Assembly (NCBI GenBank): GCA_016795005.1
Contig: JAEUIV010000016.1
Span: 1-44,162, forward strand
Length of the DNA stretch: 44,162 nt
Direction: 5' to 3'
Source: Phycisphaerae bacterium
Lineage (GTDB): Bacteria; Planctomycetota; Phycisphaerae; Phycisphaerales; UBA1924
The notes under the pieces are model-generated. The model was not told where the DNA came from. It saw only the letters and a list, made by a program, of their open reading frames with translations, and did not search any database. Below are positions 33,836 to 42,651 of the stretch, piece after piece. The first letter of the stretch is position 1. Each line of letters begins with the position of its first letter. The position numbers and the translations under genes are program-made.

Positions 33836-34531
33836 ATGACACGTCACAACATTTGTTTGTCCGTCTGCGCTTTCGGGTTGGCCGGGATGGTTGCTGCCTC
33901 GGGGGCGTCGGCGGCGTTCATCGCGCAGGGGACCTATCGCCTGCACAATCACCCGGATGGTTCGGCCCAACCGCCGCAATACGGAATGCGGCTGGACGAA
34001 CTGTTCAACATCACGGGCGATCACGACATTTTCACATTCAACTTCGACGACCCGTCATCGGACATGAAAATGACCTATGACGGCACGACGATTCACATTT
34101 TCGGCGTGGCGCGCGGCGGGCGGGACATCGGCAGCGGCTACGCCTCGGAACCCACGACGGGGCTGTACACCATCAACTTCATCTACAACCTCGGCGTGGC
34201 TCCCGTGCCGGGGGATGATGATGTGTGGGTCAACGGCCCGAACATGGCCAACTCCGGAACGATCCAGCCGCCCGTCGGCCCGGCGGTGAACCTCGTCGAC
34301 AAGCGCGACACCGCTTACTCATTCCGGCTCGGCGACGAGGACAATGACGCGGGTCACCGCGGCTTCGCCGGGATCTCCGGCTGGGGCTGGCTGGTTCATC
34401 ACCCCGAGACGATGGGTCACGTCGAGGCGAGCGATTTCCTCTTCACCGCGGAATACCTGCCGAACATCCCGTCGCCGGGAGCCGCGGGGCTGCTCGGCGT
34501 CGCGGTGCTGACGCTCCGCCGTCGGCGCTGA
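33836..34531 (+). CDS. exported PEP-CTERM-like protein, function unknown
   Basis: The protein has 231 residues; GGGAGAGGAAGAG lies just before ATG 33836. A signal peptide spans residues 1-27 (CLSVCAFGLAGMVAASGASA). The domain is beta-rich with no recognised family (FIAQGTYRLHNHPDGSAQPP, HDIFTFNFDDPSSDMKMTYD, YTINFIYNLGVAPVPGDDDV). It ends with PSPGAAGLLGVAVLTLRRRR: a Pro-rich motif, one hydrophobic segment and an Arg cluster at the very end. This is a planctomycete PEP-CTERM-type sorting tail, similar to that of the protein at 18637. It is expected to be processed and delivered to the cell surface. Confidence 0.8.
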   Translation: MTRHNICLSVCAFGLAGMVAASGASAAFIAQGTYRLHNHPDGSAQPPQYGMRLDELFNITGDHDIFTFNFDDPSSDMKMTYDGTTIHIFGVARGGRDIGSGYASEPTTGLYTINFIYNLGVAPVPGDDDVWVNGPNMANSGTIQPPVGPAVNLVDKRDTAYSFRLGDEDNDAGHRGFAGISGWGWLVHHPETMGHVEASDFLFTAEYLPNIPSPGAAGLLGVAVLTLRRRR

Positions 34532-34540
34532 TCGGCCGCT

Positions 34541-34879
34541 TCAACCCGCAAGCGCATCCTCGACGCGAGCGTGCATCGGCACGATGGCGTCGAGTTTCAC
34601 CGCGCGCAAGAGTTCGCGGACCACCGGCGTGGCGGACGCGAATCGAAGGTCCGTCCCATTGTTCTTTGCTTCCCGGTGCAGCCGGAGGAGCGCGGACACC
34701 CCCATGCTCGAGAGAAACTCAAGCCCCGCGAGGTCGAGCACCAGCCGCCTGGGCCTGAGCGAGGCGATGCGCGCCAGTTGTTCTTCCAGGTGCTCCGCCT
34801 CGGGAGCGCCGGCTCGCCCGGCGATGCGGACCACCGTCCCTCCCGGCTGTTCCGTGGCTTCAACTTTCAAAACGGACAT
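34541..34879 (-). CDS. STAS-domain anti-sigma factor antagonist
   Basis: The protein has 112 residues; AAGGAG lies about 7 nt before ATG 34879. TVVRIAGRAGAPEAEHLEEQ and RLVLDLAGLEFLSSMGVSAL match the SpoIIAA/RsbV fold, with the phosphorylatable serine at Ser57 or Ser58 in the LSSMG loop. Such proteins free a sigma factor by binding an anti-sigma kinase; no partner kinase or phosphatase lies nearby. The gene converges with the PEP-CTERM-like gene 9 bp away. A strong GC hairpin (34895-34916) lies immediately upstream of its ribosome binding site. Confidence 0.93.
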   Translation of the reverse strand: MSVLKVEATEQPGGTVVRIAGRAGAPEAEHLEEQLARIASLRPRRLVLDLAGLEFLSSMGVSALLRLHREAKNNGTDLRFASATPVVRELLRAVKLDAIVPMHARVEDALAG

Positions 34880-34894
34880 CGTGAGCTCCTTCGC

Positions 34895-34916
34895 GCCCCG
34901 CGGCGTTCCGCGGGGC
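34895..34916 (-). other. 9-bp GC stem-loop in the STAS gene leader
   Basis: GCCCCGCGG (34895-34903) and CCGCGGGGC (34908-34916) form a perfect stem with a 4-nt loop between the methyltransferase stop and the STAS ribosome binding site. There is no T run; it may separate expression of the two genes or be a processing signal. Confidence 0.5.
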
Positions 34917-34922
34917 ACCAGA

Positions 34923-35711
34923 CTACTCGCCTCGCGGCGCTTCCGCGAGATGCACCTCGCAGGAATATCGCAGGGTGACACGCTGATCCGACGCGAACGT
35001 ATCGAAGAGCGAGTCCAGGTCGCGGCGCAGCGCCTCGAGCGCCGCGCCGGCGTTGGGAGAGTACGAGGCGCTCAGCGCCCTCCCGTGCAGCCCCGCGCGA
35101 TCGAGCGACTGCTCGGTCGGAAACGAGTTCATGCGATAGCCGCGCCAACCCAGCCGGAACGTCTCGGGGATCAGCCCATGGGCCGAGAGAGCCGGCGAAG
35201 TCGGCGGCTCCGTCGCGTGGGCGATGATCGTGCGCCCGTAGGCCCGTGTGCACGGGTCGGACTCGTCGCGGACGTTCCAGACCAGCGCCGCTCGTCCTCC
35301 TGGCTTCAGGACGCGCGCAAACTCGATGAGCGCCTCGTCATGTCGCAGCCAATGGAACGCCTGGAAGCACGTGACAACATCGAACGCCGCGCCGCGCTGC
35401 CCGGTCGCCTCCCCGGTTCCGCCGATCCAGGTGATCCCCGGGGTTCCCGCCGCTGATCCCGCGGCTCTCATCGCGTCGTTTGGTTCCAGCGCCACCACGC
35501 CGCAGCCGCGCGCCGCCAGCAGACGGGACGAGATCCCGGTCCCGGCGCCGACGTCCAGAACCCGCAGCCTCGGCGGATCACCCAGCCCCGCCATCACGGC
35601 GTCGATCGCCCCAGACGGATACGTCGGCCGGCTCCGCACGTAATCGCCGACGCGATCGGTGAAACGGGTCAGTCGATTCGCCGGCGGAGGGGGTTGTGCA
35701 GGTTGGTTCAT
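34923..35711 (-). CDS. class I SAM-dependent methyltransferase
   Basis: The protein has 262 residues from ATG 35711. Motif I is LRVLDVGAGTGISSRLLAAR (about 49-68), followed by VALEPNDAM for the acidic ribose-binding residue. VVTCFQAFHWLRHDEALIEF and RVLKPGGRAALVWNVRD match the Methyltransf_11/UbiE-like pattern. N-terminal RFTDRVGDYVRSRPTYPSGA is typical of a subgroup of small-molecule methyltransferases. The substrate is unknown. It is divergent from comM, with the two starts only 20 bp apart, so their promoters must overlap. Confidence 0.92.
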   Translation of the reverse strand: MNQPAQPPPPANRLTRFTDRVGDYVRSRPTYPSGAIDAVMAGLGDPPRLRVLDVGAGTGISSRLLAARGCGVVALEPNDAMRAAGSAAGTPGITWIGGTGEATGQRGAAFDVVTCFQAFHWLRHDEALIEFARVLKPGGRAALVWNVRDESDPCTRAYGRTIIAHATEPPTSPALSAHGLIPETFRLGWRGYRMNSFPTEQSLDRAGLHGRALSASYSPNAGAALEALRRDLDSLFDTFASDQRVTLRYSCEVHLAEAPRGE

Positions 35712-35718
35712 GTTCGGG

Positions 35719-35724
35719 TATTCT
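35719..35724 (+). promoter_or_regulatory. leaderless-type -10 box (TATTCT) of comM
   Basis: TATTCT ends 7 nt before the ATG at 35732. It lies 8 bp from the start of the divergent methyltransferase gene, so the promoter region extends into that coding sequence. Confidence 0.45.
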
Positions 35725-35731
35725 CGCTCGC

Positions 35732-37336
35732 ATGCTGGCTCGCGTCCAGTCATTTGTCCTGACGGGCATCGACGCCTCGCTCTGCGAGGTGGAGGTGGAC
35801 CTTGACGAAGCCGGCCTCGGCAACGGCCGAAAGCAGCCGACCCTGGTCGGCCTGCCCGACGCGGCGGTGCGCGAATCGCTCGAACGAGTGCGCGCCGCGC
35901 TGGTCAACGGCGGATACACCCTGCCGTGGGAAAGCATCACGGTCAACCTCGCCCCCGCTGACATCAAGAAAGAAGGGGCGGTGTACGAACTCCCGATCGC
36001 GATCGGCATGCTCGTCGCCAGCGGGGTGATCGGCCGGAAACGATCCGCCTCTTCTCTCCAGAGACGCCCCGGCGACGCAGACAGTGAGCACGCGCCGCAT
36101 TGGGAAGCACCGGACTACCGTCGATACCTCTTCGCGGGGGAACTCGCGCTCGACGGCCGAATCCGGCCCGTCCGCGGCGTGATCGCGCTCGCCGCACTTG
36201 CGAAGCAGATCGGATACCAGGGGGTGATCGTCCCCGCCGACAACGCGCCGGAGGGAGCGGTCGTCGAGGGGATCGAGGTTCACGGCGTGCGGACGCTCAC
36301 CGAGGCGGTGGGGCTGCTCAACGGCGCGCTCGAACCGGCGCCTCTGTCCCCGATCAACGTCGCGTCCTTGATCGAGGAATCAACCGCGGACCTCGACTTT
36401 GTGGACGTGCGCGGGCAGGAAGCCGTGAAACGGGCCATCACCGTCGCCGCCGCGGGTTCGCACAACCTGCTGATGCTCGGCCCGCCGGGCACGGGCAAGA
36501 CCATGATGGCCAAGGCGCTCCCCGGCATCATCCCGCTCATGTCGGCCGACGAAGCGCTCGAGGTCACACGGGTCTATTCCGCCGCGGGAAAACTCATCGC
36601 CGGGGAAAGCGGAGCGCCGGGGCTGGTCACCCGACGCCCCGTCCGCACGCCGCACCACACCGCCAGCGCCGTCGCCGTCATCGGTGGCGGGATCGTCCCC
36701 AAGCCCGGCGAGATCAGCCTCGCGCACCACGGCGTGCTCTTTCTCGACGAACTCGCCGAGTTTCCGCGCAACGTGCTCGACACGCTGCGTCAGCCGATGG
36801 AGGACGGGCACGTGACGATCGCCCGCTCGCACGCCTCGGTCCGGTTCCCCGCCTCGTTCATGCTTGTCGCCGCGATGAACCCCACACCCAAGGGCACCAT
36901 GCCCGACACCGACCATGGACGACGCGAGATGGACCGCTACCTCGCGCGCGTCAGCGGGCCGCTGATCGACCGCGTGGACATCCACATCGAAGTCCCCGCC
37001 GTGCCGTGGAAGCAGCTCTCGGGCGAGGCGAAGGGGACGAGCAGCGCGCAGATGCGCGAGCGTGTGCTCCAGGCCCGCGAGCGTCAGCGTGTGCGCCAGG
37101 GCGGCCGCGCCAACGCGCGCCTCTCGGGCAAAGACCTTGATCGGCACGCCCGCATGGACGACAGCGCGCGCACGCTGCTCGGCCAGGCGATCACGGAACT
37201 CGGGTTGAGCGCGCGGGCGTACGACAAGGTCCGCCGCGTGGCACGAACCATCGCCGACCTGGAAGGTTCGGAGAATCTCCTGACCGCGCACGTGGCCGAG
37301 GCGGTTCAGTACCGCCTGCTGGATCGGAAGGTCTAG
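35732..37336 (+). CDS. comM: YifB/ComM family Mg chelatase-like AAA+ ATPase
   Basis: The protein has 534 residues from ATG 35732. Residues 1-160 are the ChlI-like N-terminal domain (ARVQSFVLTGIDASLCEVEV, GLPDAAVRESLERVRAAL, VNLAPADIKKEGAVYELPIA). An insert of about 30 polar residues follows (RKRSASSLQRRPGDADSEHA). Walker A is GPPGTGKT (250-257), Walker B is HHGVLFLDELAEF, and the Arg finger region VRFPASFMLVAAMNPTP follows. The C-terminal helical domain is present (RANARLSGKDLDRHARMDDS, YDKVRRVARTIADLEGS). ComM is a hexameric helicase that promotes branch migration during natural transformation in some bacteria; here the role is inferred. It converges with rpsA. Confidence 0.95.
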   Translation: MLARVQSFVLTGIDASLCEVEVDLDEAGLGNGRKQPTLVGLPDAAVRESLERVRAALVNGGYTLPWESITVNLAPADIKKEGAVYELPIAIGMLVASGVIGRKRSASSLQRRPGDADSEHAPHWEAPDYRRYLFAGELALDGRIRPVRGVIALAALAKQIGYQGVIVPADNAPEGAVVEGIEVHGVRTLTEAVGLLNGALEPAPLSPINVASLIEESTADLDFVDVRGQEAVKRAITVAAAGSHNLLMLGPPGTGKTMMAKALPGIIPLMSADEALEVTRVYSAAGKLIAGESGAPGLVTRRPVRTPHHTASAVAVIGGGIVPKPGEISLAHHGVLFLDELAEFPRNVLDTLRQPMEDGHVTIARSHASVRFPASFMLVAAMNPTPKGTMPDTDHGRREMDRYLARVSGPLIDRVDIHIEVPAVPWKQLSGEAKGTSSAQMRERVLQARERQRVRQGGRANARLSGKDLDRHARMDDSARTLLGQAITELGLSARAYDKVRRVARTIADLEGSENLLTAHVAEAVQYRLLDRKV

Positions 37337-37359
37337 CGGCCCGCGCTCGCGGCGGGTCG
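37337..37359. other. GC hairpin between convergent comM and rpsA
   Basis: CGGCCCGC (37337-37344) pairs with GCGGGTCG (37352-37359), including one G-U, around a 7-nt loop. It occupies most of the 34-bp space between the two stop codons and could serve both transcripts, but has no T run on either strand. Confidence 0.4.
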
Positions 37360-37370
37360 GGGCCGATGGC

Positions 37371-38789
37371 TCAGAGTTTCAGATCGCCAAGCCCCATCCC
37401 AAGCCCGCTGCCCAGGCCGTTCTTGAGCGGCCCCTTGTGCTGCAGTTTCGCCTGCTCCTTGAGCCGGCGGAACGCGGGAGTTTCCTTGAGGATCTCCTCG
37501 GGCTTGCGGGTGTCCTCTTCGCCGCGGTTGCGACCGCCGCGACGCGGGCCTCCCTCGTCCGCGGGGCGTTCCATCGCCTGCTTGATCGAAAGGCTGATCT
37601 TCTTGGTCTGCGGGTCGATGCGCAGCACCTTCACCTTGACGACCTTGTTCGGCTGGACCACGTCGCTCGTCTTGTCGACGCGCTTCCACGCCAGTTCGCT
37701 GATGTGCGCCAGCCCTTCAACCCCGGCCGCGACCTCGATGAAGGCGCCGAACTCCGCGAGTTTCGTCACCTTGCCCGTGACGACCGCCCCCTCCACCACG
37801 TCCTTCACCGCGGCGGCCCAGGGGTCCTCGGTCAACTGCTTCAGTCCGAGCGCATGCCGCTTGGTCTCCCAGTCCAGTTTCAGGATCTTGACCGTGATCT
37901 TCTGGCCTTCCTTGAGCACGTCCTCGACCTTGGCGACCCGGTCGTGGCTGAGGTCCGAGACGTGCAGCAGCGCATCGATCCCGCCGATGTCCACGAACGC
38001 GCCGAACTGCATGATCTTGCGGACCACACCCTCCCTGACATCGCCCTCTTTCAGCGATTCCTTCAGTTTGTCCTGCTCGGCCTTGCGCTCGTCGGCGACG
38101 AGGTTCCGGCGGGAAAGCGTGATCTGCCCCCGCCCGGTTCGGTCGACGCGGACCACCTCGCACTTCAGTTTCTCGCCGACGAACACCGAGAGGTCCTCGA
38201 TCCGCCGCGTGTCCACCTGCGAAGCGGGCATGAACGCCGCGTGCTTGGCGACCTCGAGCTCCAGCCCCCCCTTGTTCACGCCGGTGACGCGCGCTTCGAC
38301 CACCTGCCCGGGTTCGAGCAGTTCCCAGTCGGCCTTCTGCACCGAGCCGGGCTTGTTGCAGATGAAAAGGCTCTCGGCCGCCTCGAATCGCTCGACGACC
38401 ACCTCGATGGTCGAGCCGGTCTTGGGCAGTTCCTCGTCGGTGAACTGGATGCGCGGGATGACGCCGAGTTCTTTCGGGCCGAACTCGATGAAGATGTCCG
38501 ACGGGCCGACGGAGACGACCACGCCCGGGCGGCGTTCGCGTCCGCTCTCGACGACGCGAGGCCCCTTGATCTTCGGGCCGCTCATCGCCTTGTGCGCGGC
38601 GTCGATCTCCTCCTTCCGGGGCTTGACGTGCTGGACCGACGCCGCGGCGCTGTCCATCGACTGGTTCATCGCCGCGTCGATCTCCGCCGCAAAGTCGGCG
38701 CTGATCGTCGGCTGAGGGGCCGGCGACGGGGCGGGAGTGGCGGAGGCTGTCGTCTCCGGCGAAGAGGCGGAGTCCGAGGTCTGGGTCAT
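37371..38789 (-). CDS. rpsA: 30S ribosomal protein S1
   Basis: The protein has 472 residues from ATG 38789. After an Ala/Pro/Ser-rich N-terminus of about 80 residues come four S1 (OB-fold) domains at about 84-150, 157-228, 247-318 and 331-403. The last two are the most typical (GVVRKIMQFGAFVDIGGIDA, GKVTKLAEFGAFIEVAAGVE). A Lys/Arg/Gly-rich tail follows. E. coli S1 has six domains; four is common in other phyla. The gene has no Shine-Dalgarno (the 20 nt before the ATG read CTTTTTTTCGAGCGCTTTCC), which is known for rpsA elsewhere. An 80-nt leader with a hairpin is predicted from a TAGACT box. Confidence 0.93.
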   Translation of the reverse strand: MTQTSDSASSPETTASATPAPSPAPQPTISADFAAEIDAAMNQSMDSAAASVQHVKPRKEEIDAAHKAMSGPKIKGPRVVESGRERRPGVVVSVGPSDIFIEFGPKELGVIPRIQFTDEELPKTGSTIEVVVERFEAAESLFICNKPGSVQKADWELLEPGQVVEARVTGVNKGGLELEVAKHAAFMPASQVDTRRIEDLSVFVGEKLKCEVVRVDRTGRGQITLSRRNLVADERKAEQDKLKESLKEGDVREGVVRKIMQFGAFVDIGGIDALLHVSDLSHDRVAKVEDVLKEGQKITVKILKLDWETKRHALGLKQLTEDPWAAAVKDVVEGAVVTGKVTKLAEFGAFIEVAAGVEGLAHISELAWKRVDKTSDVVQPNKVVKVKVLRIDPQTKKISLSIKQAMERPADEGGPRRGGRNRGEEDTRKPEEILKETPAFRRLKEQAKLQHKGPLKNGLGSGLGMGLGDLKL

Positions 38790-38832
38790 GGGAAAGCGCT
38801 CGAAAAAAAGGAAACGGGTCGCGGGCCCCACC

Positions 38833-38851
38833 GGTGCCGCCCACCGGCACC
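38833..38851 (-). promoter_or_regulatory. hairpin in the predicted rpsA leader
   Basis: GGTGCCG and CGGCACC (38833-38839 and 38845-38851) form a 7-bp stem, 44-62 nt upstream of the rpsA start. This could be part of a leader controlled by S1 itself, as in other bacteria, but the structure is short. Confidence 0.3.
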
Positions 38852-38878
38852 AAATGCCCGACAGATATCGAACGGATC

Positions 38879-38884
38879 AGTCTA
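38879..38884 (-). promoter_or_regulatory. TAGACT -10 box of rpsA
   Basis: TAGACT on the minus strand lies about 90 nt before the rpsA ATG; the -35 at 17 bp (TGGCCG) is weak. The 299-bp gap 38790-39088 is otherwise without recognisable genes and separates divergent rpsA and the pilus operon. Confidence 0.35.
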
Positions 38885-39088
38885 CATCTTCCGGGCGATT
38901 CGGCCAGCATCCACCCGTCAAATCCTTTTGCTCCGAACCCATCGGGCTGCGGGCCGTATCGGAACCGCGAGTGCTCCGGGGTCGGGTTCCCGCTCGACGC
39001 GGGGGCCGGTTGGTAGCATGACCGATTCGCCCTGCCCGCCCGGTTTGACGCGGGGTTTGGGACGCCGAAGCCCCTTTCAGGAGCCTCC

Positions 39089-41230
39089 ATGTCTGCATCA
39101 AACGTGTGCTGGGGAATCGAGGTCGGCGCGGGAGCGATCAAGGCTCTCAAGGTCGAACGCGACGGCGAGGACCTCCGAATCGCCGATTTCGCCGTCGTGC
39201 CCCATAAAAAGGTGCTCTCGACCCCCGATCTGAACCGCGACGACGCCATTGCCGTCGCGCTCGGCTCCTTCATGAGCCAGTACCGGGACGCCCTCCGCGG
39301 GGCGACGATCGCTGTTTCCGTCCCCGGCCACAGCGCCTTCGCCCGCTTTGCCAAGCTCCCCCCCGTCGAGAAGAAGGGCATCGCCAACCTCGTCCGCTTC
39401 GAAGCCGTGCAGCAGATCCCCTTCCCGATCGACGACGTCGAATGGGACTATCAGACCTTTGCCAGCGACGACAGCCCCGACATCGAGGTGGGCATCTTCG
39501 CGGTGACCAAGGCCAAGATCGCCGAGATGCTCGCGCTGTACGGGGAACAGGGGCTGGTCCCGAACATCATCACGCTCAGCCCGGTCGCGGTCTACAACGC
39601 CGTTGCGTACGACATCGCGTTCACCGCCAAGACTCCCGGCACCGTGATCCTGGATATCGGGACGACGGCGACCGACCTCATCATCGCCGAGGGGGGGCGC
39701 GTGTGGATCCGCACCTTCCCGCTGGGCGGGCACAACTTCACCGAGGCGCTCGCCGCCACCTTCAAACTGACCTACGGCAAGGCCGAAAAACTTAAGAAAG
39801 AAGCCGAGACCTCGAAATATAAGCGGCACATCTTCCAGGCCCTCAAGCCCGTGCTCCAGGAACTCGTGCAGGACGTGCAGCGGTCCATCGGCTACTACCG
39901 CGACACGCATCCCGACGCTTCGATCACCCGCGTCGTGGGGGTGGGGTCCACCTTCAAACTCATCGGCCTCCGCAAGCTCCTCAGCCAGCAACTGAAGATG
40001 GACGTCTTCCGCTACGAACGCGCCAAGCGGCTGAGCATCGACGGCGCCGCCGCCGCGGACTTCGAGGCGTCCGCCCCCAACATGGCGACGGCCTATGGCC
40101 TCGCGCTCCAGGGCCTCGGGCTTCAGACCATCGACGCCAACCTCATGCCCACCGCCGTCGTCCGACAGGCCATGTGGAAGCGGAAAATGCCGTGGTTTGT
40201 CGCCGCCGCGGGACTCGGGATCGCGGGCGGTGCGCTCTCGTTCGCCCGGCCTCTGCTCGACAGCATGGCCATCAACCGCGCCAAGACGGATTCGCAACTT
40301 ACCAATCCCATCCGCCAGGTGATCGCCCAGGGCAACGCGCTCAAGGCCAAGTGGGCCGAGGCAAGCAGCGGGAAGCACCCGGGCTACGTCGCCGAGAACA
40401 TGCGACGCTTCTTCGAGGGGCGCGACCTCTACCCGATGTTCCTCGAAGACCTCGGCAGCATGTTCAAGGCCGCGGAGGCCTACGGGCGGGGACACGGCCT
40501 GCCCCCCGCCGTCATGGTCGCCGAACTTCGTAAGTTCGAAACCGAGTACCTCCCGCCCGGACAATCGTTCGGAGCCAAGGCCCCGACGCGCGATCCCTTC
40601 AGCGGCGGCGACCGCGATGCCGGCGGCGCTCCCGGCGCTCCCGGCGCGGACGCCACCACCGCCGGTCAGGCCGGCGCCGTCAAGTTCACCCTGGTCTTTG
40701 ATTCGCCTCAGGACAGCCGCGCGTTCGTCAACGACTCGTTCCTCGCCTGGCTCCGCACCAACTCCCAGCGCGCGGGCGTTCCCTACGTCATCGTCGGCCT
40801 GCCGTCCGCGGCGGACATCTCGACGCAGCCGATCGCGCCGCCAAAGCCCAAGGAAACTCCCCGGACGCCGTCACCCGGCGCGCCGACTTCCCCGCCCCGC
40901 GGCCCGAGTCAGCCGAATCCCCCGGCCGGCGGCGATCGTGATGCGCCCCCGGCCGACGACGGCCCCCAGTCCATCGGCGGACCGTCAAAGCCACCAACCC
41001 CGCCGCCGAGCACGCCACGCTCCCCCTCCGCGCCCGGCGGTTCATCCACCGGCCAGAAGGCCGACGTGGACCTGGACCGGATCGCGCCGCTGCCCGAGGG
41101 CATCCTGGCGCCGCCGAGGACCGACACCACCTACCGCTACACCGTGACGTGGTTCGCGCAGATCCGACCCGTCTCGGAGATGGAAAAGGAATCGAGCGCC
41201 GGATCGACCGGACAGGAGGCGCCGCAATGA
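39089..41230 (+). CDS. pilM: PilM-like type IV pilus platform ATPase-fold protein with fused membrane-anchored C-terminal region
   Basis: The protein has 713 residues; AGGAG lies 5 nt before ATG 39089. Residues 1-350 are the actin-like PilM domain: NVCWGIEVGAGAIKALKVER, ARFAKLPPVEKKGIANLVRF, EAVQQIPFPIDDVEWDYQTF, GTVILDIGTTATDLIIAEGG and TRVVGVGSTFKLIGLRKLLS. PilM is normally cytoplasmic, about 350 residues, and binds the N-terminus of PilN. Here a transmembrane segment (about 367-390, MPWFVAAAGLGIAGGALSFA) is followed by a helical region. A second folded stretch comes next (VKFTLVFDSPQDSRAFVNDS), then a long Pro-rich linker and a final KADVDLDRIAPLPEGI segment. It overlaps the next gene by ATGA. 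Confidence 0.88.
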   Translation: MSASNVCWGIEVGAGAIKALKVERDGEDLRIADFAVVPHKKVLSTPDLNRDDAIAVALGSFMSQYRDALRGATIAVSVPGHSAFARFAKLPPVEKKGIANLVRFEAVQQIPFPIDDVEWDYQTFASDDSPDIEVGIFAVTKAKIAEMLALYGEQGLVPNIITLSPVAVYNAVAYDIAFTAKTPGTVILDIGTTATDLIIAEGGRVWIRTFPLGGHNFTEALAATFKLTYGKAEKLKKEAETSKYKRHIFQALKPVLQELVQDVQRSIGYYRDTHPDASITRVVGVGSTFKLIGLRKLLSQQLKMDVFRYERAKRLSIDGAAAADFEASAPNMATAYGLALQGLGLQTIDANLMPTAVVRQAMWKRKMPWFVAAAGLGIAGGALSFARPLLDSMAINRAKTDSQLTNPIRQVIAQGNALKAKWAEASSGKHPGYVAENMRRFFEGRDLYPMFLEDLGSMFKAAEAYGRGHGLPPAVMVAELRKFETEYLPPGQSFGAKAPTRDPFSGGDRDAGGAPGAPGADATTAGQAGAVKFTLVFDSPQDSRAFVNDSFLAWLRTNSQRAGVPYVIVGLPSAADISTQPIAPPKPKETPRTPSPGAPTSPPRGPSQPNPPAGGDRDAPPADDGPQSIGGPSKPPTPPPSTPRSPSAPGGSSTGQKADVDLDRIAPLPEGILAPPRTDTTYRYTVTWFAQIRPVSEMEKESSAGSTGQEAPQ

Positions 41231-42597
41231 AGCAAATCATGCCCTGGCTCAAGGCCAACCTGGTCAGCGTCATCTCGGTGGCGGTCGCGATCATCGCCGC
41301 GCCGCTCATGCTCTTTTTCGCCAGGGGCTGGGAGAAATCCCTGCACAACGGCGTCGAGGGCGAGGTCGCGTCGTACGTGCAGCAACTCGACGGGTCGGAC
41401 GTGAACTATGTCATCGATCCGTACCTTTCGGGGCAGCAGCCGATCAGCGTGAAGTCTCCGCCGAATGAGGCGACGACCAACGCCGTCTCGTCGCTGCTGC
41501 AGGGGGTTGTCGCCGGCAGCGCGGCCGCGCACCAGAAGGCCGTCGAGTTCAACCAGGCGGACAAGCCGCTCCTCATCCACAGCGAGTCGCCCCGCGAGCG
41601 ACTGTTCCCCGACAACCCGGACGAGAGCACCCGCCTGCGCCTGCTGGATCAGTTGATCGAGCGATGGCCCAAAGCGAACGCGGACCTGATCGCCGAGTTC
41701 CGTGCCGGTTCGCCGCCGGATGCCGCGCGTGTGAAGGCGGTCCTTGAGGACATGCGCGCCAAGGAGATCGAGCGCCGCACGACCGGCGGCTCCGAGGCCA
41801 ACCTGAATGAAGCGGAGCGGCAGCAGGTGCTGCAACTGCTGGGCAAGACCCGGCTCGAGCTCTATCGCCAATCGGCGACCGAACTCTCGTTCTACGCCCA
41901 TCCGTCGGTGTTCAAGAACGTGCAGCCCTGGGACAGGTCCAAGGTGCTTCCCATGTCCACCGCGTGGGACTGGCAGCACACCTACTGGGTTCACCGCGAT
42001 GTCATGAAGGCGCTCGCGCTGGCGAACACCGACTCCCTCGGCGCGTTCCGCCCTGTGTACCTGGGGCCGGTGAAGATCGTCGAGTCGATCACCGTCCTGA
42101 AGCCCGGTGAGAAGCCCGGCGGCGGCTTCGGCCGAGACACCGGAGACCGGTCAGCCGCCGGCGCGCTCGGCGGCGGCGGCGGCGGCGGACCGACGGACGG
42201 CGCCGCGGAAGTTCAGCGCAACTACACCCTCAGCCACACCGGCCGCGCCGCGGCGCCCGTCGCGCCAAACCCGCTCTATGACATCCGGTACGCGGACATC
42301 GTCCTCATCGCGGATTCATCGCGCCTGCCGCAGGTCATCGCCGCCTTCGGCCGGGTGAACTTCATGACCGTCGTGGGCGTGAACCTGGAGGAGTTCGACC
42401 CGGTCCCCATGCTTTCCGCCGGGTACGACACGGGTTCGGACCACCTGGTCCGCGCGTCCCTCCGCGTCGAGACCATCTGGCTCCGCTCGTGGATGAAACA
42501 ATGGATGCCCGCGGAAGTCCGCAAGTCCCTCGGAATCCCCGACGATCCCGCGGCGAACGCCCCCCCGGCCGGGAGCGACGCCACCGCTCCGGGCTGA
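41227..42597 (+). CDS. second platform protein of the pilus operon (PilN/PilO-like position)
   Basis: The protein has 456 residues. ATG 41227 overlaps the pilM stop by 4 bp, with AGGAGG 7 nt upstream, so translation is coupled. One transmembrane segment lies at about 12-32 (LVSVISVAVAIIAAPLMLFF) after a short cytoplasmic start MKQIMPWLKAN, the topology of PilN and PilO. The outer part is helical to about residue 215, then has a Gly-rich linker. It ends with a small alpha/beta domain (IRYADIVLIADSSRLPQVIA, VNFMTVVGVNLEEFDPVPML) that resembles the ferredoxin-like end of PilN/PilO. It is much longer than those (about 200). The assignment is by position, topology and this end domain, not by strong sequence identity. 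Confidence 0.7.
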   Translation: MKQIMPWLKANLVSVISVAVAIIAAPLMLFFARGWEKSLHNGVEGEVASYVQQLDGSDVNYVIDPYLSGQQPISVKSPPNEATTNAVSSLLQGVVAGSAAAHQKAVEFNQADKPLLIHSESPRERLFPDNPDESTRLRLLDQLIERWPKANADLIAEFRAGSPPDAARVKAVLEDMRAKEIERRTTGGSEANLNEAERQQVLQLLGKTRLELYRQSATELSFYAHPSVFKNVQPWDRSKVLPMSTAWDWQHTYWVHRDVMKALALANTDSLGAFRPVYLGPVKIVESITVLKPGEKPGGGFGRDTGDRSAAGALGGGGGGGPTDGAAEVQRNYTLSHTGRAAAPVAPNPLYDIRYADIVLIADSSRLPQVIAAFGRVNFMTVVGVNLEEFDPVPMLSAGYDTGSDHLVRASLRVETIWLRSWMKQWMPAEVRKSLGIPDDPAANAPPAGSDATAPG

Positions 42598-42651
42598 TCG
42601 CGCACCCAGTCAACCGAACGTCGATGAGTCATTTCAATCAGGATCAACGGC

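Noticed and set aside
37437..39233. A 598-codon open frame on the plus strand opposite rpsA
   Set aside because: It is antisense to rpsA and runs across the intergenic region into pilM in another frame; composition is shadow-like.
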